A DNA stretch of 64,000 nucleotides. Source: Henriciella sp. GTDB lineage: Bacteria > Pseudomonadota > Alphaproteobacteria > Caulobacterales > Hyphomonadaceae. The notes under the pieces were generated by a model. That model made no database searches. It was given only the letters and a program-made list of their open reading frames with translations, and was not told the origin of the DNA. Where the stretch lies: positions 1 through 64,000 of the forward strand of contig JABSPZ010000016.1 of NCBI GenBank assembly GCA_013213785.1. The letters are read 5' to 3'. Shown here in pieces: positions 17,197 to 25,596 of the stretch (its first letter is position 1; every line of letters begins with the position of its first letter). A program made the position numbers and the translations under genes.

Positions 17197-17967
17197 TTAC
17201 GCGGCCTCTCCCAGCACACCATCATAGCCTTCTTCTTCAAGCCGCAGTGCGAGCTCGGGTCCGCCCGTCTTGATGATCTTGCCGTTCGCGAGAACATGCA
17301 CTTTGTCTGGTTTGATATGATCCAGAAGGCGTTGATAGTGCGTGATGACCAACATCCCGCGCTCCGGGCTTCGAAGCGCATTCACGCCATCTGAAACGGT
17401 CCGTAACGCATCGATATCCAGCCCGGAATCTGTTTCGTCTAGAATAGCGAACCTCGGCTCGAGCATCATCATTTGGAAGATTTCCAAACGCTTCTTTTCG
17501 CCGCCTGAGAAGCCGACATTGAGCGGGCGCTTGAGCATGTCGGATGTCAGATTGAGTTGTGCTCCCAATTCACGCGACTTCTTGATAAAGTCTGGCGCTG
17601 AAATTTCGGGTTCTCCCCGAAGTTTGCGCTGAGCGTTCATCGCGGTTCGGACGAACGTCATGACCGGGACCCCCGGTACCTCAACCGGATACTGGAAGGA
17701 GAGGAATAGACCTTTTGCGGCGCGCTCTTCAGGATCCATGTCGAGCAGGTCGATGCCTTCGAGAGACGCACTACCACCCGTTACCTCATATCCGTCGCGA
17801 CCGGTTAGGACGTAAGACAGCGTAGATTTCCCCGCGCCGTTGGGGCCCATGATTGCGTGAACCTCGCCTGCAGGCACCTCTAGAGACAAACCATTGATGA
17901 TGGTCTTTGCCTCGTCTTCTTCGCCGACTGTGGCGGTGAGATTTTCCAATTTCAACATGGGGCGCAT
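17197..17967 (-). CDS. sufC: SufC ATPase of the SufBCD complex
   Basis: SufC is the ABC-type ATPase that drives conformational change in SufB-SufD. The 256-residue protein shows Walker A GPNGAGKST near residue 42, the SufC-type signature NVGFSGGEKKRLEIFQMM near 150, Walker B FAILDETDSGLDIDAL and the H-loop VITHYQRLL. The start may be the ATG at 17967 or 17958; neither has a clear ribosome-binding site. It heads the second suf block and lies about 2 kb from sufB, with three other genes between. Confidence 0.95.
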   Translation of the reverse strand: MRPMLKLENLTATVGEEDEAKTIINGLSLEVPAGEVHAIMGPNGAGKSTLSYVLTGRDGYEVTGGSASLEGIDLLDMDPEERAAKGLFLSFQYPVEVPGVPVMTFVRTAMNAQRKLRGEPEISAPDFIKKSRELGAQLNLTSDMLKRPLNVGFSGGEKKRLEIFQMMMLEPRFAILDETDSGLDIDALRTVSDGVNALRSPERGMLVITHYQRLLDHIKPDKVHVLANGKIIKTGGPELALRLEEEGYDGVLGEAA

Positions 17968-18108
17968 GTAGAGCCGAATGAGCTAAATTCAAAGGGTGAA
18001 ATGCCGCAATGACAGGTCAAAATGCCCTGGAAGAACCTATGATCCTCATGGGGCGCCCGAAAACGACTTAGATTCGTCTACATGCCTTGAAAACCGCGCC
18101 TTCAGTTA

Positions 18109-18125
18109 TTATTGCTTATCAATAA
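18109..18125. promoter_or_regulatory. TTATTG-N5-CAATAA operator-like repeat, copy 2
   Basis: TTATTGCTTATCAATAA is a perfect 6+6 inverted repeat with a five-base spacer, 22 bases upstream of the 49-residue ORF's start and within the divergent spacer facing sufC. It matches the element at 13399-13415 with one arm base changed. It could serve either direction. Confidence 0.38.
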
Positions 18126-18147
18126 GAAACTGAAAGGATATAATTCA

Positions 18148-18297
18148 ATGTGGCTGTTCTTGCTCTGGTGGTGTGTTGATGATCATCTTGCCGAAGCGCT
18201 GAACACTCCCGGCTTAGGAGAGTTACCCATTTGGGCACCGCTCATCTTGTCCTTAGCATTCTCGTTTACGTTTAGCCGGTCGGTAAAAAAAGGCTAA
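18148..18297 (+). CDS. Small membrane protein (49 aa)
   Basis: Not recognised. The ATG at 18148 has AAAGGA about ten bases upstream and encodes MWLFLLWWCVDDH, a tryptophan-rich hydrophobic start, then a second hydrophobic stretch (PIWAPLILSLAFSFTFS) and a basic tail (RSVKKG). One or two membrane spans are likely. It lies between sufC and the lipoprotein gene, on the opposite strand to suf. The operator-like repeat upstream supports expression, but the short length keeps confidence moderate. Confidence 0.5.
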   Translation: MWLFLLWWCVDDHLAEALNTPGLGELPIWAPLILSLAFSFTFSRSVKKG

Positions 18298-18303
18298 GCG
18301 CGC

Positions 18304-18996
18304 TCACCCCGCCCAATCTCGTCGATCCATCCCCATCAAATCTCGGCTCGTCATCGTCTTTTCAAGATCAATCTCGGATTGCAGCCATTGAGCAATGAAG
18401 TGCAGACTCTCTTCTTTGCCATAAATCACACGCTTCAACGCGGTATTTATCGGCGTTGCAGCGCCTTGTGGCCCGACAAGCACAAACGTGTCGAGGCCAG
18501 GGTCATGCCCATAATGCTCGGCGAACACGGGGTTGGCAGCTAGGAATGTATCGAAACGCTCCCAGTTCCAACTCAGATCGGAATTGGCGCGAATAACCTG
18601 TCCCAAATAGAGCCCGGCAAACATCACTGAATTGTCACCGCGGCCATCAAGAACGAGCGTTTCCCCGACACCACCAACATCAGATTGAAGGCGATTGATC
18701 GTATGGATATCGGCCAGCCATCGGTCTATGATCAGGAGGCTATCCATCGAGTAGTCGAGCTTTGATCGATCCAGTCGATTGGGCAGCAAGATAAGTTGGT
18801 CCGCCTCCGGACTCATAAAGGTCTCGAGTGCATCGGCGATGTTCGCAACTTTAACGGCTTCCGCTTCTTGATAGCTTTCAACCAATACAGTGCGCTCAGC
18901 TGGCGGCGCGGACGTGCAGCCCGCCATCACAATGAACGGTAGCAGCCCGCAAAAACGGCACAGGTTCGTTAATTTTCGTGTCTCAGGCGAAGTCAT
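18304..18996 (-). CDS. Putative lipoprotein of unknown function (230 aa)
   Basis: Not recognised. Beginning at the ATG at 18996 the protein has a lipoprotein signal with lipobox VMAGC (Cys27), then an acidic and mainly helical mature region of about 200 residues ending DLMGMDRRDWAG. The ORF track's start (19242) would add 82 residues of arginine/serine-rich antisense-like sequence overlapping the divergent hydrolase gene and is rejected. The ribosome-binding site is weak. It sits with a pseudo-hydrolase gene inside the gap that splits the suf cluster. Confidence 0.65.
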   Translation of the reverse strand: MTSPETRKLTNLCRFCGLLPFIVMAGCTSAPPAERTVLVESYQEAEAVKVANIADALETFMSPEADQLILLPNRLDRSKLDYSMDSLLIIDRWLADIHTINRLQSDVGGVGETLVLDGRGDNSVMFAGLYLGQVIRANSDLSWNWERFDTFLAANPVFAEHYGHDPGLDTFVLVGPQGAATPINTALKRVIYGKEESLHFIAQWLQSEIDLEKTMTSRDLMGMDRRDWAG

Positions 18997-19075
18997 GCCC
19001 CGGTTAGGAGCAAAACGCGTGCCGGTATGCCAAATTACAACCAGGATTAGACTTTTCTGTTTAGCGTGATTAGAG

Positions 19076-20056
19076 ATGCCGCGCATGACGTCGGCGACAC
19101 ACATACACGCGGAGCCAGAATGGCGACGGGGTGAAATTGATGCACGCGGCTTACAGCGCGTGCGCCTTGGCGACACCTCAATTGAACTTGAAATTATGAT
19201 CCACGGGGGTGAACTGTCCGAGCTTACGCCCCTGCTTATCATAAACTCAATTGATTATCCGATGCCGCCCTCAGCCATCTTTTGCGAAAGAATGCAGGCG
19301 GTAGGCTACCAAGTCATTTTCGTGCGTCGCCCGGGCTTCGGACACACGCGCCCTTTGCCATCGGCACTAATGGGTAAGCAAGAAATAGAACGTCACGCCC
19401 CAACCGCTACAGAAGCAGCATTGATCAAGCTTTTGATCGATAGCATGGGCCTGAAAGGCGTTCGACTGCTGGGGCTTGGAACCACCAACTCGATCTGTTT
19501 GCGCTTAAAACAATTGAGCGATGCGATCGACCTCGTCGTGTTCTCAAATCCTCTTTTTAATCCTGCGATCTGGGATGTTATTCGCCCCGCATGGTTGAAG
19601 CGCATGATCCGCCAAACTGTGTTGTCGAGGAGCGGCCTGAAAATAGCTGTACGCGGGCTACGCGCCGTCTTGCGCCGAGATCCACTCTGGTTCTACCGAC
19701 AATTCGCGCAAAAGAGTGCTGGAGATATCGCTTACATCAAAGCCAATGAGAGCGATTTTCTGACCGCAGGAATGTTCCTACAAAAGCTTCAGCCTGACCT
19801 GTACTTTTATGAGCTTCGGTCTGCCCTGATTGATGACACGGAATGGAACCCTGCCCACCTCAAAGACCTAGATGCGGTGATCTTGTCAGGAACTGAAACG
19901 ACCGAAAAGTGGAAAGCCTCAATTGTCAAAGAAGCCGACCGCTTGGGCTTACCGATCGTGTTCGCGAATGCGGGAGACCTATTCGTCCCGTATGCGTCGC
20001 CAGACAGCCTGATCGAAATCCTGGAACAGCATTCAACTAAGGTCGCTGCACTTTAA
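19076..20056 (+). CDS. Alpha/beta-hydrolase-fold protein lacking the usual nucleophile
   Basis: The 326-residue sequence follows the alpha/beta hydrolase pattern: a strand-turn ITPLLIINSID region, VIFVRRPGFGHTRPLP as the oxyanion/cap-entry segment, a nucleophile-elbow-like LLGLGTTNSI near residue 140, a helical cap, and a late strand VILSGTETTEKW. The elbow reads GLGTTN where GxSxG is expected, and the C-terminal NAGDLFVPY lacks the catalytic histidine, so it is probably not an active serine hydrolase. It may be a binding or regulatory relative. It lies between sufB and sufC, convergent with sufB and divergent from the lipoprotein. Confidence 0.65.
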   Translation: MPRMTSATHIHAEPEWRRGEIDARGLQRVRLGDTSIELEIMIHGGELSELTPLLIINSIDYPMPPSAIFCERMQAVGYQVIFVRRPGFGHTRPLPSALMGKQEIERHAPTATEAALIKLLIDSMGLKGVRLLGLGTTNSICLRLKQLSDAIDLVVFSNPLFNPAIWDVIRPAWLKRMIRQTVLSRSGLKIAVRGLRAVLRRDPLWFYRQFAQKSAGDIAYIKANESDFLTAGMFLQKLQPDLYFYELRSALIDDTEWNPAHLKDLDAVILSGTETTEKWKASIVKEADRLGLPIVFANAGDLFVPYASPDSLIEILEQHSTKVAAL

Positions 20057-20061
20057 AGCGA

Positions 20062-21591
20062 CTAGCCGACACTGCCTTCAAGACTAACTTTCAAGAGGCT
20101 TTGCGCCTCAACCGCGAACTCCATTGGAAGTTCTTGCAGAACCTCACGGACGAACCCGTTCACAAGCAGCGCCACCGCTTCTTCTTCGCCAATGCCGCGT
20201 TGGCGAACATAGAAAAGCTGATCGTCTGAAAGCTTCGTAGTTGTTGCCTCGTGCTCGAGCTGGGCATCGGCACGTCGGTTCTCAACATATGGCACGGTGT
20301 GCGCTCCGCATCGGTCGCCGATCAACAAGCTATCACATTGCGTGAAATTGCGCGCTTGGTCGGCCTTTTTGTTCACCGAGACGAGGCCGCGGTAAGTGTT
20401 GTCTGACTTCCCGGCGCTGATGCCTTTCGAGATGATCCGTGAGCGTGTGCGCTTTCCGAGGTGAATCATCTTCGTGCCGGTGTCCGCCATCTGACGACCA
20501 TTGGTGACAGCAATGGAATAAAACTCGCCGACACTATCGTCGCCGCGCAGAACGCAGCTCGGATATTTCCACGTGACCGCCGACCCGGTCTCGACCTGGG
20601 TCCAACTGATCTTCGATCGAGCACCGCGACAATCACCGCGCTTGGTCACAAAGTTATAGATGCCGCCTTTGCCATTCTCATCGCCTGGCCACCAGTTCTG
20701 GACGGTCGAGTATTTGATCTCAGCATCTTCGAGAGCGACGAGTTCAACCACGGCCGCGTGCAGCTGATTTTCATCGCGCATCGGTGCCGTGCAGCCTTCC
20801 AGATAGGAAACATAAGCGCCCTTATCTGCGATGATTAGTGTCCGCTCAAACTGGCCTGTATTTTCCGCATTCATCCGGAAGTAGGTGGAGAGCTCCATTG
20901 GGCAGCGCACCCCCGGCGGCACGTAAACAAATGTACCGTCAGAGAAGACCGCGCTGTTGAGGGTTGCAAAATAGTTGTCTGACTGCGGAACGACCGTGCC
21001 AAGATACTTCTTCACCAGTTCAGGATGCTCGTGAACCGCTTCGGAGATCGACATGAAGATCACGCCAGCCTTTTTGAGTTCCTCTCGAAACGTGGTCGCA
21101 ACAGATACGGAGTCAAAAACGGCGTCCACAGCGACTTTCGGGCGATCGCCCTCTGTCCGCGCTTCGATTGCCGTTTTAGCCGCGCCTTCCACGCCGAGCA
21201 GTACTTCGGCTTCGCGAAGCGGGATACCGAGCTTCTCATAGGTCTCTAGGATTTCTTTTGGGACGTCATCGATCGACTCGTACTTCGCGCCAGCTTTCGG
21301 CGCGGCGTAATAATAGATGTCCTGATAATCGACTGGTTCATAGCGTACCATCGCCCAGTCGGGTTCTTCCATCGTGAGCCAGCGCTCGTAGGCTTGCATA
21401 CGCCACTCGAGGAGCCATTCCGGCTCACCCTTTTTGTCGGAGATGAACTTTACGATGTCGGGGTTAAGACCCTTGGGCGCGTACTCGGTCTCAATTTCTG
21501 TCGCAAAACCGGCCGAATAGTTCTCAGATTCCAGCGCTTTCGCAGCCGCAACAGTGCCTTCGTCAATACTGTCTTTGACTTTAACGTCCAC
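20062..21591 (-). CDS. sufB: Fe-S scaffold subunit SufB
   Basis: This 509-residue SufB has the conserved N-terminal [17 protein letters not shown], the core [34 protein letters not shown], and C-terminal [30 protein letters not shown] with the glutamate/histidine and cysteine ([10 protein letters not shown]) ligands expected of the scaffold. SufB holds the nascent cluster in the SufBCD complex. The only suitable start is GTG at 21591, with GAGG about nine bases upstream, because a TAG closes the frame further up. It is separated from sufC by about 2.1 kb, which is unusual. Confidence 0.95.
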   Translation of the reverse strand: MDVKVKDSIDEGTVAAAKALESENYSAGFATEIETEYAPKGLNPDIVKFISDKKGEPEWLLEWRMQAYERWLTMEEPDWAMVRYEPVDYQDIYYYAAPKAGAKYESIDDVPKEILETYEKLGIPLREAEVLLGVEGAAKTAIEARTEGDRPKVAVDAVFDSVSVATTFREELKKAGVIFMSISEAVHEHPELVKKYLGTVVPQSDNYFATLNSAVFSDGTFVYVPPGVRCPMELSTYFRMNAENTGQFERTLIIADKGAYVSYLEGCTAPMRDENQLHAAVVELVALEDAEIKYSTVQNWWPGDENGKGGIYNFVTKRGDCRGARSKISWTQVETGSAVTWKYPSCVLRGDDSVGEFYSIAVTNGRQMADTGTKMIHLGKRTRSRIISKGISAGKSDNTYRGLVSVNKKADQARNFTQCDSLLIGDRCGAHTVPYVENRRADAQLEHEATTTKLSDDQLFYVRQRGIGEEEAVALLVNGFVREVLQELPMEFAVEAQSLLKVSLEGSVG

Positions 21592-21721
21592 GCGTTTGTC
21601 CTCGTGTTCTTCGATGCCACGGCTGAAAACCGTGCCGTGCTCCTAGGCATTTGCGGAGTATATGGAGCACTTAACCCATTTTTTCACCCCCAATCGACAC
21701 GAAAAGGTGCGAATGTCGCGG

Positions 21722-22346
21722 TTAGCTATCTGCGGGGCGTATGGTGACTGGAATCATCACCTCATTGCGGCGGAACGGGCCAGGCACATAAGGCGCATCA
21801 TAGCCTGCAAATCGCGGCGCACCGATCGCTTCATAACCTTGCTCAGACAGCCAAGTTTCGAGCGCGACTTGTTTCTGTTCGAACACGCTTTCCCGCCCCA
21901 CTCCGGAGAATTTGACCGTCGCCATCAATTCACCCGGCACTTCACGGATTTTGACGTCCGAGTTGTTTGGAACGGGTAGCGTATCTATCGTCCACTCTTT
22001 CGGCATGACGAAAGCTACAGTCCAAATATCGTCTTGGAGCGTGCGCGTCACCGGGGCGGTCATAGAGATTTTTTTGAGACTTCACGCGCGTCACCGGGGC
22101 TGTCATCTCGATCTTTGAGCGGGCGGTATTGTTGCCGAAAATAAAGTCTGCCAAGGGCCGGAAGCCTGAGTTTCCCGCACGGCGCATGTCGCCGGTAATC
22201 TCGACCTCAGCAACAATGATCGGCTCGTACTGGCGAATCTCGTATTTGCCATCTTTGAGCAGTGTTTGATGCGGCGGTTCTTCAGTCGCACCCGCTGTCA
22301 TGGGCAACACGGACAAAATAGTGACGATGAGCAAAGCGAAACGCAT
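21722..22346 (-). pseudogene. SOUL-type heme-binding protein, frameshifted
   Basis: Two overlapping ORFs in different frames encode one SOUL/HBP-family protein. The first has a signal peptide, then DGKYEIRQYEP and ends its homology at KIEMTAPVTRVKSQK. The second resumes with MTAPVTRTLQDDIWTVAFVMPKEW and runs to the end. At the junction the minus strand has seven A's (22069-22075). Removing one A restores KSQKISMTAPVTR, with the duplicated MTAPVT motif typical of the family. This is either a real null mutation or a homopolymer sequencing error; programmed frameshifting is less likely. The family binds heme or other tetrapyrroles. It lies in the minus-strand run leading to sufB. Confidence 0.8.
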
Positions 22347-22416
22347 GGCAAGACCTCTTGGTTCATGCCTTTGTTACGCAAGCCCACCGCCGCTGGATTT
22401 GGTGTATTGCAGGGTG

Positions 22417-22800
22417 CTACCCGCGATGCAGCGCGCAGAGCTTGTTGCCATCTGGGTCGCGCAGGTAAGCAAGGTACATGCGCTGTCCGCCGCCTTCACG
22501 CCATCCCGGTGGGTCTTCAATCGGCTTGCCGCCAGCTGCCGCACCAGCCGCATGCCAAGCATCAGCTTGTTCTGGGCTCTCCATCGCCAAGCCAATCGTC
22601 ATACCGTTGCCGTGCGTGCAAGGCTCGCCATCGATGGGCTTGGTAACGAGGAAAATGCCGCCATTGTGTATGTAGACGAGGCGCCCTTTTGGATCGACGA
22701 TCCCTGGTTTGCCACCCAAGGCAACAAAGGTTGCGTCATAAAACGCTTTTGATTTTTCAATGTCGTCTGATCCGACCATCATATGTGAAAACAAACTCAT
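22417..22800 (-). CDS. VOC-family (glyoxalase-fold) protein
   Basis: This 127-residue single-domain vicinal-oxygen-chelate protein has the N-terminal metal-type histidine in LFSHMMVGSDDIEKSKAFYD, the central HGNGMTIGLAMESPEQADAWHAA, and the C-terminal YLAYLRDPDGNKLCALH, all family hallmarks. Such proteins form dimers and act as lyases, dioxygenases or resistance factors; the substrate cannot be deduced. It lies between the methyltransferase and the broken SOUL gene, with 18 bases to the former. Confidence 0.85.
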   Translation of the reverse strand: MSLFSHMMVGSDDIEKSKAFYDATFVALGGKPGIVDPKGRLVYIHNGGIFLVTKPIDGEPCTHGNGMTIGLAMESPEQADAWHAAGAAAGGKPIEDPPGWREGGGQRMYLAYLRDPDGNKLCALHRG

Positions 22801-22817
22801 ACCTCCTATGTGGCCGC

Positions 22818-23564
22818 CTATTCAGCACCCTTGCGACGTAATTTAAAGATCATCTCGCGAGAAAGATCAGGATCAAACGCCCCGCCCTGCCAATCGCCAA
22901 GCACAGTTTCGGCTTTGAGACCGGCCTTGTCTGCAAATTCAATGATCGCGTCCGCTGCTAGAAAGCGCAGCGTACTGTCTGATGTGAGAACACCATCGGG
23001 GAGTTGATAGTCCCAAGCGAAGCTCAAAAATTCGGGCGCGAGAGAGGTGTCGATCATACGCCGGACCGCACGCACGCTGCCGTGCGGCGTTTCCATGTCA
23101 TAAGAGCGTCCCCAAATATAATCCCAATCGAGCGTCGGGTTACGCGACTCGAACGCAACAAGACTACCTGGTTTCAGGTGTCGCGCCATATTGGCCAGTG
23201 TTGCCTCAACCTGCGCATTCGTCAGCAAAACCTGAAACGCGTGTCCCGTCATAACGATCAAGTCGAACGTCTGATCCGTCACAAAGGCCTCTGAGGTGCT
23301 TTCAATCCAATGGACGCGCTCACGCAGGGGAGCGCGTTTTGCGACCGTCAGCATCGCTGGCGCAGGATCGACCGCTACCACGCGGTGCCCCTTCGCCGCA
23401 TAAGCGAGGCTTAATAGTCCAGTGCCACAGCCTAGATCGAGAATATCCTGAGGCGCCTCTCCGGCGGGACTTAGATAATAGTCACGATCATCAGAGCCAG
23501 CATTTCCGAGGTCATAGAGGTCTGCCAATCGCTGATCGGAGAATTGAAGATCAGGCGCAGGCAT
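22818..23564 (-). CDS. Class I SAM-dependent methyltransferase
   Basis: This 248-residue protein has methyltransferase motif I ILDLGCGTGLLSLAYA near residue 40, VVAVDPAPAMLTVAK for the ribose-binding acid, and IVMTGHAFQVLL for motif IV. A linker (SRNPTLDWDYIWG...) suggests a small-molecule substrate, which cannot be identified. It starts seven bases after the cysteine desulfurase gene, so the two are probably co-transcribed. Confidence 0.85.
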   Translation of the reverse strand: MPAPDLQFSDQRLADLYDLGNAGSDDRDYYLSPAGEAPQDILDLGCGTGLLSLAYAAKGHRVVAVDPAPAMLTVAKRAPLRERVHWIESTSEAFVTDQTFDLIVMTGHAFQVLLTNAQVEATLANMARHLKPGSLVAFESRNPTLDWDYIWGRSYDMETPHGSVRAVRRMIDTSLAPEFLSFAWDYQLPDGVLTSDSTLRFLAADAIIEFADKAGLKAETVLGDWQGGAFDPDLSREMIFKLRRKGAE

Positions 23565-23570
23565 CCCTGT

Positions 23571-24710
23571 CTAAGCGGTTTTCAAAACCGTGCGACGCGC
23601 AGCTTCAAGCCAAGCCTCCGCCACGTCGTCGAAATCACGAGGCGCTGTGTTCCAACCGAAACTGATCCGCACCGCGCTCTCCGAGAGATCATCATCCACG
23701 CCCATCGCCGACAAAACGAGCGAGCGTTTGACCTTACCACTTGAGCAGGCCGAACCAGATGAAACGGCGACGCCGGCAAGGTCCATCGCCATTACCTGCG
23801 TCTCTGCACGGAAGCCTGCAATCGCGAAATTTGATGTTTGGGCGAGACGCTCGACGCCTGCTCCGAACACGGTGACGCCTGCCTGAGAGATCAATTTCGC
23901 TTCCATCGCATCCCGCGCGACCGATAGAGCTTGGAGTTTCGGCATATCCCGGATCGCGGCTTCAGTGGCGGCGCCGAAGCCAGCAATGCCGCTAAGGTTT
24001 TCTGTGCCTGAGCGCAAAGAGCGCTCTTGCCCGCCCCCAAACAAGACCGGCTTCAGAGACGCGCCCGAACGGACCCATAGCGCACCAACCCCTTGCGGGC
24101 CGCCAACTTTGTGTGCCGATAGCGCGAGATAGTCGACACCGAGCAAGCCGACATTGACCATCAGTTTGCCGAGCCCTTGCACCGCGTCACAATGGGTTAA
24201 GCCGCCCGCCTCTCTCACCAGTGCAGCCGCTTCTGAAAGCGGCTGAACGACGCCAGTCTCATTGTTTGCCATCATCAGCGCGAGCACGGGCGTGCCGTCC
24301 CGGTCTTGATCCCATTTAACCAAACGCTCCCGCAGCCAATCGAGATCCAGCTGACCGTTCGCTGTCACGTAAGCCGTTTCGATTGCGACCCCGGCATAGC
24401 CGGCATTCTTTGCAACGGCCTCATGCTCAATGGCAGATACCAACAGCGTACATTTTCCTTCTAGCTGCGCCGCGACCCCATGCAGAGCTAGCGCATTGGC
24501 CTCCGTGCCACCGCTCGTAAAAATGATATCCTGTGCGCGTGCTCCGATTGCGATACCGACCTGGCTGCGCGCCTGCTCCAAAAGCTTGCGCGCCGCGCGG
24601 CCCGGGCCATGGACGCTGGACGGGTTCGCGCCGACCTCAAGCGCTGCCAACATAGCGGTTTTCGCTTCCGGCCGAACTGGCGCAGTTGCATTGTAATCGG
24701 CGTAAATCAT
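23571..24710 (-). CDS. Cysteine desulfurase, class I (IscS/NifS type)
   Basis: With start at ATG 24710 this is a 379-residue PLP enzyme beginning MIYADYNATAPVRPEA, the standard N-terminus; the ORF track's longer form adds 16 atypical residues. PLP lysine lies in LALSAHKVGGPQGVGA and the mobile cysteine loop in AVSSGSACSSGKVKRS, a class I feature contrasting with the class II SufS 8 kb away. In several alphaproteobacteria a nifS-like gene precedes sufB, and here it leads the sufB block. No iscR-type regulator is present in the window. A hydrolase gene diverges from it. Confidence 0.93.
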   Translation of the reverse strand: MIYADYNATAPVRPEAKTAMLAALEVGANPSSVHGPGRAARKLLEQARSQVGIAIGARAQDIIFTSGGTEANALALHGVAAQLEGKCTLLVSAIEHEAVAKNAGYAGVAIETAYVTANGQLDLDWLRERLVKWDQDRDGTPVLALMMANNETGVVQPLSEAAALVREAGGLTHCDAVQGLGKLMVNVGLLGVDYLALSAHKVGGPQGVGALWVRSGASLKPVLFGGGQERSLRSGTENLSGIAGFGAATEAAIRDMPKLQALSVARDAMEAKLISQAGVTVFGAGVERLAQTSNFAIAGFRAETQVMAMDLAGVAVSSGSACSSGKVKRSLVLSAMGVDDDLSESAVRISFGWNTAPRDFDDVAEAWLEAARRTVLKTA

Positions 24711-24828
24711 ACAGCCGCATATATCACCGGCGACGACAGTCTGCAGAAAAATTTGCATTTGCTGTCAGAGATTCGCTATAGCCGCCGCTCGACCCCAGAT
24801 TTTGCGCTAGAAGCCGAGACCACGCACC

Positions 24829-25584
24829 ATGGCAGAAATGCTTATTCAAGGCCCCCAAGGCCGGATCGAAGCCCGTTACACACCGCCGCCATATGAAGGA
24901 GCGTCTATTGCGCTGATCCTTCATCCGCACCCACGCGCCGGTGGAACAATGCAGGACCCGATCACCATTCGCCTCTATCAAATGTTCGAGGAAAAGGGCT
25001 TTGGCGTTCTTCGCTTCAACACGCGCGGCGTTGGTCGCTCGCAAGGTGTCTATGACCAAGGCGTTGGCGAGCTCGAAGATGCAGCCTTCGTTCTCGACTA
25101 TATGGAAAACCTCACCGAGAGCCCGCGCTACGTTTGGTGCGCAGGTTACTCTTTTGGCGCTTGGATTACGCTGCAGCTTCTGATGCGCCGTCCAGAAATC
25201 GATGGCTTCCTCGCCATCGCGCCGCCAGCCAACCACTATGACCTCAGCTTCCTCGCACCGTGCCCAGCGTCAGGCCTGATCATTTCCGGTGAGAGCGACG
25301 CGATCTCAAAACCTTCAGACGTAGAACGCGCGCTCACGAAAGTGCGCATTCAAAAAGGCGAAGAGATTGAGCGAGCCAGCATCCCAGGCGCCAATCACTT
25401 CTTCCAAGACAAGCATGACGAGCTGATCGATCTTTGCTCTGCCTATGTTGATCGCCGTCTGATCGAAGATGAAGAGAAATTGCGCCGCGAAGCTGAAGCT
25501 GCGGCCGCAAAAGCTGGAAGCCGGAAACCACCTATCCCACGTGCCCTACCGTTAAAGCCGGAAGACAATACGCCGCAAGGCTAA
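24829..25584 (+). CDS. Alpha/beta hydrolase
   Basis: This 251-residue hydrolase has HPHPRAGGTMQDP as the oxyanion region, RGVGRSQG, nucleophile elbow GYSFGAW near residue 107 and C-terminal catalytic histidine in PGANHFF near 186, resembling the dienelactone-hydrolase/TEX30-like group. A charged C-terminal tail (EEKLRREAEAAAAKAGSRK) extends beyond the fold. A similar hydrolase commonly accompanies nifS-sufB in alphaproteobacteria; here it is divergent from the desulfurase with about 118 bases between the starts. Substrate unknown. Confidence 0.88.
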   Translation: MAEMLIQGPQGRIEARYTPPPYEGASIALILHPHPRAGGTMQDPITIRLYQMFEEKGFGVLRFNTRGVGRSQGVYDQGVGELEDAAFVLDYMENLTESPRYVWCAGYSFGAWITLQLLMRRPEIDGFLAIAPPANHYDLSFLAPCPASGLIISGESDAISKPSDVERALTKVRIQKGEEIERASIPGANHFFQDKHDELIDLCSAYVDRRLIEDEEKLRREAEAAAAKAGSRKPPIPRALPLKPEDNTPQG

Positions 25585-25596
25585 GAGATTTGATCT

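Noticed and set aside
18997-19242. N-terminal extension of the lipoprotein ORF
   Set aside because: It overlaps the divergent hydrolase coding region, is Ser/Arg/Pro-rich, and would destroy the lipoprotein signal peptide.
21722-22063. The downstream SOUL ORF as an independent gene starting at MTAPVTR
   Set aside because: It begins in the middle of the conserved domain and the upstream ORF supplies exactly the missing half, so this is one frameshifted gene.
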